64,000 nt of DNA from Citrus sinensis (GCF_022201045.2 NC_068560.1:2728001-2792000), one strand, 5' to 3'. Counted from the stretch's first letter, positions 12,626-25,053 are shown. Program-made: numbers and translations. Notes: generated from the letters alone by a model not told the origin.

Positions 12626-15600
12626 ATGGGCTGCATTTGCTCGAAAGCAATTCGAGCGAAGAAATATATTGCTAAAAACAATGCCAAAGAGAAGGAATTA
12701 ACCAAGAGAACAAACAAACGATTAGGTTCCTTTGAAAAGGAGAATGTAACAGTAGTTGTGGAAACGGATGGTATTGGCAATGAATCCACCACAAGGTTGA
12801 TAAATGATCAATCTGTTGCTGATGACGATGTGGGGTCATCCGACGATGGGGAGAAGAAGGTTAAGCTTCAAAGGCGCAGCACCATAAATGTGCAAGTGGC
12901 GCAACCTCGGATGACTAGGATCGTTAGCGTGAGCAATGGGGAGAGAGGGGCTCAGGTTGTTGCTGGTTGGCCTTCTTGGCTGACTGCTGTGGCTGGAGAA
13001 GCCATCAACGGATGGGTGCCAAGAAAGGCTGACTCTTTCGAGAAGTTAGATAAGGTTAGCTGATTATCCTGCCTTTTGATATGATTTAGGATTTTGATTT
13101 ATTATTTTTGGTTCTTGGTTGTAATGGATTATATGAAATTTTATGGCATGTAGGAAGTGAGTGTATACCTTTCTGTTGTATTTTTTTAATTCTGTTCTGC
13201 AGTAAATGGTTAGCTTTTCCATCAGAAGGTGTGATTCAGAGTAAGTCAATTTTGATTTCTTTAATTAAAACATGTTTGCACGTGTCGAGTTCAAAACTGG
13301 GATGATATCTCTATGACTAGCAACATAAAGTCCTTGTTTTCTGGATTTTTATTAATATTTTTAAGCCAATGGTGCAGATTGGACAAGGAACTTACAGCAG
13401 TGTATATAAAGCCCGAGATCTGGAGAACAACAAGTTGGTTGCACTGAAGAAAGTGCGGTTTACTAATATGGATCCAGAAAGTGTTCGTTTTATGGCCAGA
13501 GAAATCATTATTCTGCGTAGACTTGATCACCCAAATATCATGAAGCTTGAAGGTCTAATTACTTCTAGGGTGTCTGGAAGTTTATATCTTGTATTTGAAT
13601 ATATGGAGCATGATCTTGCAGGGCTTGCAGCAACACCTGGGGTGAAGTTCACTGAGGCACAGGTTCCTTCGTTTTCCCTTCTAGTTTTAGCTACTGAGAC
13701 ATAAATTGCAGTGATAGTAATGTGCATAATCATATTTATTGTTACAAGAACTAAAGAAGTAATATTTGAAATGACTTTCCTACAAAATCTGGGTAATAGC
13801 CTGTTACATTTGCAACCTTTGCAAGTTTAAGAAATAAGTGACTGTCAAGGTGGTGAGATTTCTTTTCATTTAAAGATCATATCATTTTGCATGCCACAGA
13901 GGTTTTGCATTGTGCATTATTTGTCACTTTGATGCTTCCTTATTCAACAGCAAGTTTTAACCAGAAAGAATGAACCTAGAGTTTTTCCCCTTTATTTAGT
14001 TTCCAATGTCGGATTCTATTCTTTGACCTTGCAGATAAAATGTTACATGAAACAACTACTTCATGGACTTGAGCATTGCCATAGCCGTGGAATTTTGCAT
14101 CGTGACATCAAGGGCTCTAATCTTCTGATAGACTATAATGGAATTCTCAAGATTGGTGATTTTGGGCTGGCAAATTTCTTCAAATGTTCTCAGAAGCAGC
14201 CTCTAACAAGTCGGGTAGTAACTTTGTGGTACCGACCACCCGAGCTTTTGCTTGGTTCAACCGACTATGGAGCTTCAGTAGATTTGTGGAGCAGTGGTTG
14301 CATTCTCGCAGAATTATTTGCTGGGAAGCCTATCATGCCTGGAAGAACAGAGGTACTATTCCTAGCCTGTTCTTTTAAGAGTACTTACTATTTATCATCT
14401 CCATCAATTGCCTGACACATTGTTAATCTTGCATCCAGAAATTTCTTGCAGTACAGCAGCAATTTGATAACTCTCTGGGCATTTTTTGTGTGTATTAGGA
14501 GAACAGACAGAGATAGTTTGTCTGTCTGTCTGTCTGTTTTATTGCATTTTTTATTCTCATTGATCTTTCTATTCGTTGACTTATAAGAGTTATGAGCAAC
14601 TCATACATTACATCCTTGCTAAAGGGGCAGCTCTCAAATTCCATCCACAACCAGTTATTAGATGTTTTGCACATGTAGTCTTTAGTGAAATTGATAGGAT
14701 GTGAAATCCCTTAATTTATCTTCTATAGGTAGAGCAACTGCATAAGATCTTCAAACTTTGTGGGTCACCATCTGAAGAGTACTGGAAGAGATCAAAATTG
14801 CCGCATGCCACCATTTTCAAACCACAACAACCTTACAAGCGTTGTGTTGCTGAGACATTTAAGGATATTCCTTCTTCGGCATTGTCTCTTTTGGATATTC
14901 TGCTCTCAACAGAACCTGAGGTTCGTGGAACAGCTTCTTCTGCACTTCAAAATGAGGTAAATTTGTGGGACTCGAGATGTTTATTACCTTGTTTAGGAGT
15001 TTGCTCAGATTGATTGTGCACGCTAAAGCATTCCTTGCAAATTTTTCTGTTTTCCAGTTTTTTACGACAAAGCCTCTTCCCTGTGATCCATCTAGTTTGC
15101 CTAAGTACCCACCTAGCAAGGAGTTTGATGTCAAACTTCGAGATGATGATAGAAGGTGATAATTTCCTGAATCTTTATATAATTTAGTTTTTATTTAATG
15201 GCCTCTTTTACTGCTTATGGCCTTTTCATTGGTTTGCAAAATCTGATATCCATATCTTACAGGCTTAGGGCCTCATGAAAATTATTTGATTTACAAAATT
15301 TGGATAGAATTACACCTCTTACAGAAATTTTTACCAGTATGGAGTGGTAACTAAGCTCTGATTTGTTAGTGTAATCAGTGGTAAAGAAATTTTTTTCTGG
15401 CAATTAGGTTCCTTCGTATTCTTTTTTTGACTGGAGGATAAATTGCAGTTACTTGGCAAAGCAGTAATCTCAATAACAAGAATTTATTTCACTAGCATGA
15501 TAAATGATTTTATGGCTTATCCAGGAGAGGAGGAGGTGGAAAAGGACGAGGTCTTGAGTCAATTAGGAAAACTGGCAAAGAGTCTAAGGCTGTGCCTGCA

Positions 15601-16953
15601 CCAGATGCCAATGCTGAGTTGCAGACGTCCATACAGGTAATACATTCATTCTAAAGTTTATTTTTAACTCCCTCATTTTCATGCCATGGCTGCATCCATG
15701 TTTTTGTGCATGTTTACAAAATTCTGATTTCTCTAACGATTATACTTTTTTGGACTGATACAGAAGCGACAAAATCAGAGTAATCCTAAGGCCACTAGTG
15801 AACAATTCAATTCCGACGAGGATAGTGGTTCTGGGTTTCCTATTGAGCCTCCCAAAGGAATTGGAAGGAATGCTGGTGGGCAAACAATGAAACCCACTAC
15901 CGTCGGGGCTTCACTGAATATGACAATGGACAGTGACAGAAATTCAAGATCTTACATGCATCCTGGGGCAGCTGGGTTATCCAGATTTGCCAATTCCGTT
16001 GCAGTTAGAGGTGGCCATTCCCAGTTGGATTGTAGCAATAGAGTGAATTCACAGTGGTCAGATGACTCTGGACATGAGTGGTCCCAAAATTTGCTGGACA
16101 GACCAATGTCTTCATATAACAAGAAGGGCGAAAAGCCTTCTGGAAAGGAGTCTAAGACGGTAAGGAAATTTTTAATTAAATTTAGATTGAAGGAAAATCA
16201 TTTAATCTGGATAAATGATCTATATATCTGTTTATATATTGCCAAGGGCATCCCAGAATTACTGAATCTTTAATTTAAGTTTTCAAGATACGGAAACATC
16301 CACGGACCATTTATTTTAAGAGACCTTCATTAATGACAAGAGCCTTTCATTCTATTTTGAAAACTTTGTGGACCCTCCTTTACTAAAGCAAAACCACAGA
16401 AACATCCACTATACATTTTCACGCACAAACCAACATGAATCAATCTGATCTGGATATGTGTTTTTTTTTTTTTGACATTCAAGAAGCTGCTTCAAATACT
16501 CTTGATTTAGGCGGTCTAGTGGCTGATCTTGAGACTATGGTGCCGGACTTCTTGAAATTTTATTAAAGACGCTAAAAAACTTTTTAACTGTTGGGCATGT
16601 TGGCCTGGCAGTTTGAACTGTTCACTATGTTCTCGCAAATTGATTGAACAATCTAATCTCACTGTTGTGCAGTGTTTTATGATTTTAACCACTCATTATA
16701 GACTTCTAGAATTATGGACTAACTTTTTAGTCTTTTTGTTTGACAGCAAGATTTTGCTTCCAAGAAGACCCGAATGCATTACTCTGGGCCGATACTGCCT
16801 CCAGGAGGAAACCTCGAGGAAATGCTCAAAGAGCATGAGAGACAAATCCAGCAGGCAGTTCGCAGAGCTCGAGGGGACAAGACCAAGGCCCAGAAAAATG
16901 GCGAAAGTGGACAAACACAGTCTCTTCTTCACTACGGAAGAAACGGCAGGTGA
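12626..16953 (+). CDS. CDK-like Ser/Thr protein kinase, membrane-anchored (CRK/At1g54610 type)
   Basis: Plant CDK-related kinase, probably acylated and membrane-bound. Exons in frame: 12626-13054, 13378-13662, 14035-14352, 14729-14956, 15058-15155, 15525-15636, 15764-16159 and 16747-16953, giving 690 aa. The N-terminus MGCICSK has Gly2 for myristoylation with Cys3/Cys5 for palmitoylation. The kinase domain starts near residue 138: IGQGTYSSVYKA glycine loop, VALKK (Lys167), PESVRFMARE in the PSTAIRE position, HRDIKGSN (Asp262), DFGLAN (Asp280), WYRPPELLLGSTDYG. The ~300-residue tail is basic (RRGGGGKGR) and closes with the family-typical HYSGPILPPGG and coiled EEMLKEHERQIQQAVRRAR. The non-PSTAIRE helix and acylation site separate it from cell-cycle CDKs; the substrate is unknown. 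All key catalytic residues are present. Confidence 0.93.
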
Positions 16954-18351
16954 CACTAGAAATGAAGATCATAAATGCCTCAATTTTGATGCAGAACATC
17001 AGTGCAGAATTGCTTGATTACACATTAGGAAGAAGTACCCCTTCTGGGGATCTGACTAGTCCACCACGGTTAAAAGGCTATGGATTTCGGCCCACCAAAT
17101 GAATAATTTTTACGATCAGAAATTCATTTTGAAGTTTTAACCATAGAAATTCTTTAGATGATTTAACTAGGTGGGTAACTGAAAGCAGAATTTAATCCAT
17201 TGCCAAGTGTATGATACCATGTGGTGATTGGTTTTTTTGAGGTTTGGCATGACAGTCAATTCTTTAGTTGTTTGAGGAAGAGGTCTCTTAGGCAATGTTC
17301 AATTGTTAGAGCTATGCCTTGTACAGGTTAAATTTTTTCAATTATATATATCTATTTTTACCTCATTCTCTGTATGGTTTGAGTGATCTTTCAAAATATA
17401 GTGAATGAAAAAGCAGAATCACTAAACATTATGTTTATCCGAGGTTGTGCTTGAGTGTGCCTTTTGCATGAACCACTTTTGAACAAGACAGCTTATTTAA
17501 AAGCATTCACCAAAATTTTTATGAGGAGAAGGTGCTGACGTATAGGGTATCAAAGTGTTTCTTATTTGTTAAAAGTTAAACCTGAAACTACATTTTTGTT
17601 TATTTTAACAAACATTACAAATAGTAAAACAGACAAGTATTTGCTATTTGACAAGATTTTATGCAAATGAAAATGACCTAAGTAGTTGACAGGCACTTGG
17701 CATGGATGTGATTGATGGATTTACCAATAATCATTTCAAAAATTTAAAATAGAAAATTTCAAAATATTATAAAGATGATGCATAATTAACCAAGTTGTGA
17801 AATTGAAGATATTGTTTTAATTTCAACTTAAATACGTGTTAGTCATATAATGGGTTTTAGATATTTCAACCAATGATTGCACAATCATCAAAAAAAAAAT
17901 TACAAACAAAATGAACACTCTCTATTAAAAAATTGTACAAAACTTGAAGTTATCAAAATATCAACCGTCCTTTTATATAATAACTATAAGGAGATGCATC
18001 ATTTTCAACTTCAAATCCAGCGCAGCCGAAGCAATTATACAGAAGGAAAATGATGAAACTTTCAATCACCAAATGAACAAGAAACAGAATATGATAAAAT
18101 TACACTTCACCAAACATGGCAGATGCAACAACCACTTTCATATTGCTTCATGCAAAATCATAGTAGCTTTCTTGTCTTCATCATTCATCATCCAACGTTT
18201 CCTCACTTCATCTAGAAGCATTACGACTTACAAAATCAATCACATTGCCTTCACCAATTTATTTCAAGCCTAGCTGCTGCAGAAGATCAATTCTCGAGTT
18301 CATCTGCTTCTGCATATTCTTTGCGAAAGTAACACATATCTTGCACAAACA
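16954..18351. other. Kinase 3' UTR and intergenic region before the GXM gene
   Basis: Immediately after the kinase stop the sequence is moderately GC-rich 3' UTR (to about 17380), then AT-rich. 17960-18350 is the likely promoter and leader of the methyltransferase gene (a TATATAA word at about 17975 is compatible with, but not proof of, a TATA box). The 109-codon plus-strand ORF at 17944-18273 has no recognisable protein character and is not called. Confidence 0.5.
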
Positions 18352-19239
18352 ATGAGGTCTAAAGCCAACCAAGCACTCAACTTTAAAGTGCTTCTACTGG
18401 GCATTTTCCTTGCTTTCTTGCTTCTCTTTGTGGTAAGATCAAGTTTATCATTGTCAAAAGAAAACCCATCTCCCATGTCAAAAACCCCTTTACCAAAAGC
18501 ATCGAATGTCAAGACAAATGCAGAAGCAGAAGCAGAAGCAGCAAACTGCTCACCAACTTGTACAAAGATCCCACGCTCCTTGGCACAAGCACTTATTCAC
18601 TACTCAACTTCAACAATTACCCCACAACAGACGCTCAAGGAAATCTCAGTGTCTGCAAGAGTACTCGAAAAGAAGGCTCCTTGCAATTTCTTGGTTTTCG
18701 GCTTAGGCCATGACAGCTTGATGTGGAGCACACTCAATTATGGCGGCCGTACAATATTTCTCGAAGAAGATGAAGCTTGGATAGAGCAGATTAGACGGCG
18801 GTTTCCCATGCTGGAGTCCTATCATGTCACATATGATAGCAAGGTAAACCAAGCCGAAAACTTAATGGATGTTGGCAAAGGACCTGAATGCACAGCAATT
18901 GGTGATCCTAAATACTCAATGTGCCAACTTGCTCTTAAAGGACTTCCTGCTGAAGTTTATGACATAAAATGGGACTTGATCATGGTTGACGCTCCAACGG
19001 GTTACTATGAAGAGGCACCGGGGAGGATGACAGCTATATACACTGCAGGGATGATGGCGAGGAACAGGGAGGATGGAGACACTGATGTGTTTGTGCATGA
19101 TGTGAACAGAGAGGTGGAAGATAATTTCTCCAATGCATTTTTATGCGAAGGATACATGAAGAAACAGGAGGGAAGGATAAGGCATTTCAATATTCCAAGT
19201 CACAGAGATGGCCTGGAGAGGCCATTTTGCCCGGAGTAG
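18352..19239 (+). CDS. GXM: Glucuronoxylan 4-O-methyltransferase (DUF579 family)
   Basis: Transfers a methyl group from S-adenosylmethionine to O-4 of glucuronic acid side chains on xylan, in the Golgi during secondary wall formation. The single exon encodes 295 aa, typical of the family. A cytosolic basic tip (MRSKANQ) precedes one signal-anchor helix (~11-29, KVLLLGIFLAFLLLFVV), giving a type II Golgi membrane protein. A variable stem carries an Ala-Glu run from a (GCAGAA)n microsatellite. The DUF579 domain follows: PCNFLVFGLGHDSLMW (111-125, SAM-binding loop), GGRTIFLEED, WDLIMVDAPTGY (207-218), EAPGRM..IYTAG and DVFVHDVNR. It ends at RPFCPE, slightly shorter than some relatives. The residue pattern fits GXM methyltransferases better than the IRX15 branch; that branch choice is by eye. 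Confidence 0.9.
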   Translation: MRSKANQALNFKVLLLGIFLAFLLLFVVRSSLSLSKENPSPMSKTPLPKASNVKTNAEAEAEAANCSPTCTKIPRSLAQALIHYSTSTITPQQTLKEISVSARVLEKKAPCNFLVFGLGHDSLMWSTLNYGGRTIFLEEDEAWIEQIRRRFPMLESYHVTYDSKVNQAENLMDVGKGPECTAIGDPKYSMCQLALKGLPAEVYDIKWDLIMVDAPTGYYEEAPGRMTAIYTAGMMARNREDGDTDVFVHDVNREVEDNFSNAFLCEGYMKKQEGRIRHFNIPSHRDGLERPFCPE

Positions 19240-20543
19240 GATCTTTTTTCATCTATTTCCATTTTCCTACATTTAAATGCTGTTCTTATTCCAATTTTTA
19301 CCGAAGGAAACTTAAGTACTCATTTTCATGATTGAAGATATCCCTGGGTTGAGTAATTACAAGCAACAAGCATATTTGAGAACATGTTCTTTTTCTTTGA
19401 CTGAACTATCACAAGATTCAACAATGTACAATAACATCAGCTTGCATCAACTTCGAAAGCTCAATTACGTCAAGTTTCTGCTGTTTGGACTGAGTCCATC
19501 GGGATAAATTGCATTATATTTTGTGCACTAAAAGAATTGCTTACCCAAAAAAAGGGGGGGAAAATCCTTCCATAATGCAATAAGAAAGAGTCAATGAACT
19601 AAACAGGGTTAAAAGCATATTAATTCTATAATTCCCATGTATTTTACCAGATCCACAACAAAAGACAAAAAGTGTAATTCAGAATATGGTAACCATTTCA
19701 CCTATAAAAGAAAAACCAGCAAGTTCTTTCACTATCAAAAGGCAGTTGCATCTATCATACCATCAGTTTCCCAGGCAGCAACTTTCCATACACCAAATGT
19801 ACTCCAGCACTTGAAAATTTAAATATTCTCCCAAAGCAGTAAGCACAACATTATCACTATGATTCTTCCAAAGCAGTAGGTACAACAAAATCACTAGCTT
19901 TCCAGTCAAGAAAATCATTCTTCAGAAATCTCTTCTAAGCCGCAGTTTGACTACCTATAAACATAAAAGTAACTCAGATTATTTGCTAAACTGAGCACAA
20001 TAATAATAAAAACAACTTGATTTATGAAAAAGGAGCAAAGCTGGTGCCTAAAAAAACTGCTCTGAGAAAAACAGACAAACAAATAATTGTCCTAAAAGGT
20101 TATACTTAACGAGGAAAACAGTCAAGAAAGATATAACATCAAAACCCAAACACCATAACATAGAGTTAAAAGGGTTGGCAGTGTGTAAAACGCTACATTT
20201 ATCTAGGCATTGTAGGATTCAACACATTTTAACATTTTATGCATCATTCTACTATTCAAACTAAGATGATGAATGCTACTAGAGTTGATCATGATGAGCC
20301 TACTAAGAGTAGTAAAAGAATATACTATGATTTATTAATTCTATAAATACTGAGAAGAGAGATCCTAAAGCGAATAATTGAAGCATCAAGAGGTGAAAAA
20401 GGAGACTTTCGAAATATAAAAAAGAAATACTATCATCTCAAGTCTCAAAGCAAATTATAAATTTCAGTGCACCAAAACAAGCAAGAAAGAATATACGCTC
20501 AACAAAGAATATTCTATTATCCACCCAAAGGAGTTATTTTACC
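19240..20543. other. 3' UTRs between the convergent GXM and LeuRS genes
   Basis: Convergent genes end on either side. On the minus strand the LeuRS stop overlaps a donor (CAG|GTAAGG at 20548/20547), and an acceptor-like TTTATAG lies at about 19956-19955, so a 3' UTR intron of about 590 bp is plausible. No other gene was recognised; the sequence is AT-rich and non-repetitive. Confidence 0.45.
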
Positions 20544-23500
20544 TTACCTGGTCAAGAAGATGGCGGTGGGGTTTCCAGGTGAAGGAGGATTCTGTTTTAG
20601 CAGAGAAGAGAGGGAACCAGCTTTGCTAAGAGCATCAGGGTCAGTGGCAGATAATATTTCCACCTCTTCAAGACCAAGCTGTCTCTTGATCAAGTCCAAG
20701 TTCTCCTGAAGGACCTCAATCTCTCCAAATGGCAGCTTTAAATCCAAGGCCTGAGGCCCAATTGCTTTCGCTTCATCCTTCTTGAACCTCAAGAAAGGCA
20801 TACAAAGCTTTTGGGTCTGTTTAAAGTTTGAAGCCTGTCCAACTGAGTTGTTCTGCAATGCCTCCAATATCTCCCCATCAGGAGCAAAAGTACGACTCTT
20901 ACTATCGAATTTGCTTTGCAGTATCCTCAAGCACTCTGCTTTCCATCCATCAAATTGCTCATTCACATATACCAAGCCCTTCAATTTGTCCTCAGTGAGT
21001 GTTGCAACAGGTGCACCTTTCTTATTGGCTTTCTTTGATCCAAGAATTTGCTTTTGGAGCAGCTTCCTCATCAAAACAATCGAGTCCTGCAAATACTTAT
21101 TGGCGCTCTTGAGGATCAGATCAGGAGTGCCATATGTTGGCCAACCAGCTTTCACTGCAAAGCCATCCTTCTTCAAAATCACCCTCCAAACATACTCCGC
21201 ATAATGAGGGCAGATTGGAGTGATGAGCCGAGTCTGCACATCCATAAAACGCCACACCAAATCCCGATTCAGACCCCCCGCACCACAAGACAACCTATAT
21301 TCATCCCTTGCAGCTTGAAGATCATAAAAGCCCGTTTTTAGAGCTTCTCGGAACATGTAGTTCTTGTAATGCTGATCAGTCATTTCAACAGCAATATTTA
21401 TCTCGTTCTCAAACACCCTATCAGCATAAGTAGATGGTGGACCAGTTCTCAAAGACGATTCCACAGCCAGTACCTCCTCCATCCATGCAATCTCCTTGGT
21501 GAGCCGAAGGATTCCAGTATTTGCAGTGTCAAATACGAAATTTGCATCATCTACACCATCTCCAGCATCAGCCAGAGAAAATCGTGTGGCATCTGCAGAG
21601 AATTCCTCAATGGCCTGCTTCAACGTCCTAAAATTCCCCGTAGACTTGGACATCTTCTCAGAATTAAGCATAATGTGACCATTACACCTAAATCCACGAG
21701 GCCAGTGGCGCTGGGACATGATTGCTGTGTGGTTATAAATGCAAAAAGTTAAGTGGTTCTGGATGAGGTCCTTACCAGAGACTCGAAGATCAAATGGATA
21801 CCAATATTCAAACTCCTGCTTCATCCTGTTAAGGATAGATGATGGGATATTAGATGATTCTGGATATGGGCCACCACAGAAAATAAATTCCCAGACCTCA
21901 TCAGTCATTTGACCAGGTTCTATTGAACCAGTAGTACTCCCATACATGTCTCCCTTATGTAACATGTGGGCTACTGTGTAGTAAGCCATATAAATGGTTG
22001 AATCTGATAATGACTCGACCAGGAACTGTGGGTCCCAGGGAATGCGAGTCCCAAGCCCAAACGATCTTGAGCAAGCCCATTGATTCAACCAGCCTAGAGT
22101 GTGCTCAAAGCCATGGCGGTTCTCATCATGGTATAGATTCATGGAATTTAAGCACTCAGTAGCTAGTCTCTTCCATTCTTCTTCCCCATATGTGATGTAC
22201 CATTGGTCTGTAAGAGCCACAACACATTCATCACCTGATCTTGACATGACGCGCTTCTCAGGCTCGCTATACATAATTGCCTCACCCGTTTCTATCAGCT
22301 TGCTCCTAATCAATGGCTTAGCGTCCTGGACTTTCTTCCCAGCAAAATCTCCAACAAGCATGGTACCCTCTGTAAATCCTCTCAAGTACGTCAACCTCTT
22401 GGCTTCAGCCAACTTATCTTTCTCATTCTGACTTTTAATTTTCAGATCTGTGCAAACTCTTTCAGCAGACTTGTCTCCAAATTCTGGAATGTTGATAATT
22501 GGAATAACCTCAAATGGTAACACCCACTCATCCTTCACGCCAAACTTTGCTCTGAAAGCTGGTTTTGCTTTCAAATCATGCAGCGCCATATAATCATCAG
22601 GAGCATCACTAGGAACACTGGTCACTATCCCTGTCCCTTTATCTGTTAGAATGGTCAACATAGGAAGAGCATATATGACCTCATTAAATGAAAGAGGGGA
22701 CTTTAAAGGAAGACCAATCAAATCATAACCAGTCAACTCAACCAGGCATGTAGGCTTTTTAGGAATCCTAGAGAAATTCTGATATGCAAGATTGAGAGCT
22801 GCTCTTTCTGTGACAATTAATACATCAGTTTCGCTTATTTCAAATGCTCCATATTTCCCATCAGGTAATACCCATGCATTTGTCTGTCCATACATGGTCT
22901 CTGGTCTCAAAGTAGCGGCGGCAAGATAGACTTTTTTACCCTCTAGAGGTCCAAATTTAGCAGGGAAAGGTTGCAGCACCTCCATCTTGATCAGAGTGTA
23001 ATCCTGGGGCTGAACTCCTTCACCACTTGCTCTATCATGGTCTGCACAAGGCTGGTCATCTAAGGGAGAGTATATCGTGTATCTCACGTCTTTAACAATC
23101 TTACCCATGGCTTTTAACTTCCTCATCTGCCACTGTACAAAGGAATCAAAAAATGGGTTTATCTCTGTAGTTACAAATGAGCGTCTCCAGTCACAACCCA
23201 AACCAAAAGCTTTCAGATCTTCTTTGGCCAATGGTGGAAAAAAATTGAGCCATTTCTCCGGCTCCTGGAATTCAGATATCTCACTATCAGAAAGTCCAAA
23301 ACTGCGCATGATCTCCCATTGATACATTTGGACACCAGATTTTGCAGCAGCCTTAGACTTCTTGCTCTTAAACTTATCCGGTGGAGCACCTCCATTTGCA
23401 TCCTCAGCTTCTTCTGGCTGTGGACTTTCTTCCTCCTCCGCTTCTTTGAGAAATACAGGTGGATTCCCAAACTGCTTAATTTCCCTAGCAAGCTTATCAG

Positions 23501-23810
23501 CTGAGGCCTTAATGGGCATACCAGTGCAGTGGAAACCAAATGGCAAAAGCACATTAGCACCTTTCAATCTATGATACGCCGCAGCAAATTCAAGCTTGGA
23601 AAATGAGAATGCATGCCCTAGATGCAAATAGCCATTCATATAAGGAAATGGAAAGTTTCCAAAGAACTTTTCCCCACTTTCAGGATTCGGAGGCCTTTCG
23701 CCAGGTTCAGCATTGAAAACATTACTCTCCTCCCACCAAGTGTGGACCTTTGACTCAATCTCCAGGAGACGATCTCTCCTCGCAAAGCTTTTCCCACTTT
23801 CTGTTGCCAT
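20544..23810 (-). CDS. Leucyl-tRNA synthetase, cytosolic
   Basis: Charges tRNA-Leu for cytosolic translation. One uninterrupted coding exon, 1,088 aa, in the range of eukaryotic/archaeal-type LeuRS. Class Ia landmarks: FPFPYMNGYLHLGHAFS (HIGH equivalent HLGH, 63-66); CP1 editing insert with LRPETMYGQTN and a GTGIVTSVPSDAPDDYMA block (threonine-rich region and conserved Asp of the editing site); WYPFDLRVSGKDLI; and EKMSKSTGNF (KMSKS 719-723). The C-terminal extension (VYVNEQFDGWKAECLRIL) is of the eukaryotic type, and no organelle transit peptide is seen before MATESGKSFARRDRL. An acceptor-like TTTTTCTCAG lies 9 bp before the ATG, matching a leader intron. The last codons read FLTR then TAA inside a donor consensus. 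No disruptions. Confidence 0.97.
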   Translation of the reverse strand: MATESGKSFARRDRLLEIESKVHTWWEESNVFNAEPGERPPNPESGEKFFGNFPFPYMNGYLHLGHAFSFSKLEFAAAYHRLKGANVLLPFGFHCTGMPIKASADKLAREIKQFGNPPVFLKEAEEEESPQPEEAEDANGGAPPDKFKSKKSKAAAKSGVQMYQWEIMRSFGLSDSEISEFQEPEKWLNFFPPLAKEDLKAFGLGCDWRRSFVTTEINPFFDSFVQWQMRKLKAMGKIVKDVRYTIYSPLDDQPCADHDRASGEGVQPQDYTLIKMEVLQPFPAKFGPLEGKKVYLAAATLRPETMYGQTNAWVLPDGKYGAFEISETDVLIVTERAALNLAYQNFSRIPKKPTCLVELTGYDLIGLPLKSPLSFNEVIYALPMLTILTDKGTGIVTSVPSDAPDDYMALHDLKAKPAFRAKFGVKDEWVLPFEVIPIINIPEFGDKSAERVCTDLKIKSQNEKDKLAEAKRLTYLRGFTEGTMLVGDFAGKKVQDAKPLIRSKLIETGEAIMYSEPEKRVMSRSGDECVVALTDQWYITYGEEEWKRLATECLNSMNLYHDENRHGFEHTLGWLNQWACSRSFGLGTRIPWDPQFLVESLSDSTIYMAYYTVAHMLHKGDMYGSTTGSIEPGQMTDEVWEFIFCGGPYPESSNIPSSILNRMKQEFEYWYPFDLRVSGKDLIQNHLTFCIYNHTAIMSQRHWPRGFRCNGHIMLNSEKMSKSTGNFRTLKQAIEEFSADATRFSLADAGDGVDDANFVFDTANTGILRLTKEIAWMEEVLAVESSLRTGPPSTYADRVFENEINIAVEMTDQHYKNYMFREALKTGFYDLQAARDEYRLSCGAGGLNRDLVWRFMDVQTRLITPICPHYAEYVWRVILKKDGFAVKAGWPTYGTPDLILKSANKYLQDSIVLMRKLLQKQILGSKKANKKGAPVATLTEDKLKGLVYVNEQFDGWKAECLRILQSKFDSKSRTFAPDGEILEALQNNSVGQASNFKQTQKLCMPFLRFKKDEAKAIGPQALDLKLPFGEIEVLQENLDLIKRQLGLEEVEILSATDPDALSKAGSLSSLLKQNPPSPGNPTAIFLTR

Positions 23811-23819
23811 ATCGTGGAA

Positions 23820-24400
23820 CTGAGAAAAACTGCATCAAAAAACACATGTAAGAGCAGATAAGCAATCTTTTCTTTTTACAAAAAGTTTAACACAATTAGC
23901 ATCAAAGAGCACTAATGCAAATTAAAAATAGCACATGTCAAATACAATCACATCCATTTATATGTGTGTGTGTATAGAGTATTGTAATATACCGCTCTGA
24001 GACTGATGAAACCAATAGTCAATGATAAATCATGCACAAATAATGTAGTGTATGTTTTGATTCATAGCATCAATAAAACAAAACCCACAAACTGCGAATT
24101 TTACCAAAAAGAAAATTTAGTAAAAACAAATAAATAAACCCACAAATAACACAAAACCCTAAATCATAATTCATTCAATCAAGGTAACAAAATATTAATT
24201 ACAAAAGAAACCAACTTCCGTTTTTAAGCCAATTTCATTATTATCTAAAAACCGAATCTCAACTAAACAAGAAAGCGAAAAAAATAAAATAAAGTTGAAA
24301 CCTGTGATTCAGGGCCGAAAACCGAAGGGCATTGCGGTGCAAAAACGGGGCGTTTTGTCTCAGTAGAGATAAAGCCAGCGAAAGAGAGCTTTTTATACTT
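23820..24400 (-). promoter_or_regulatory. LeuRS core promoter, leader exon and leader intron
   Basis: Minus strand: TATAAAA at 24397-24391, followed about 30 bp later by a CT-rich leader (about 24365 to 24302) ending at AATCACAG|GTTTCA. An intron of about 480 bp would end at the TTTTTCTCAG acceptor directly before the coding exon. A leader intron is common in highly expressed plant housekeeping genes. Inferred from motifs only. Confidence 0.5.
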
Positions 24401-24880
24401 TGCTTTGAGATATTTGAGATGCTGTTCTTTGGTTTGTGTTTGCGGCTTCCAAACGCCAAGAAGAAGAATTGATGACCAAGTTAAGCTGACAAGTGACTAG
24501 GGTTTTCTGGTCAAGTTGGTAATTTAAATTGCCACGTGGCAGCGTGTGAGAGGATAGCGATATGTCGATCCGACCTGGGGTGAGCAATGCCGTAATGCCC
24601 AGGAATGGATCCAAACCCGAAACCTTTCTTCGGAGCCCGGGCGCCCGCATTCATTTGTTTTAGAAAAAATAAGGGTAATCAGTAACAGAGACTAGAGAGG
24701 GACAAAGGGTCCCCCTATTATCCTTCTAAAACGCCATTGGCCATTTATACTTTGAATTTTTAATTTCGAACAGTTTCTCACCCTTAAAATTTCAAGTTTT
24801 TACAGCATGGAAAAAAACATGAGATATAAGAAATTAATTAAAGACTTAAATGACAAATATTCTTTCTGAAAATTATTATT
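24401..24880. other. Intergenic DNA left of the transposon zone
   Basis: No gene. It contains a GC-rich stretch (GGAGCCCGGGCGCCCGC near 24633), then AT-rich DNA. The phrase around 24816-24850 (GAGATATAAGAAATTAATT..AAGACTTAAATGA) recurs with few changes at about 51445-51490, on the other side of the repeat array. Confidence 0.5.
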
Positions 24881-25053
24881 AAAATACGTTGATCAATTAA
24901 TAGGCGTAGTTTTTACCATGAAAATGAAAAAAAGTATGAAATTATTTTCAGAGCCAAAAATTATATGAAAAAAGATACAATTAGCATTTAGCAATTGATG
25001 CATTTTCAGAAACAACCAACTTAAAATTGGCTTTAGAGATGTATATTTTTTTA

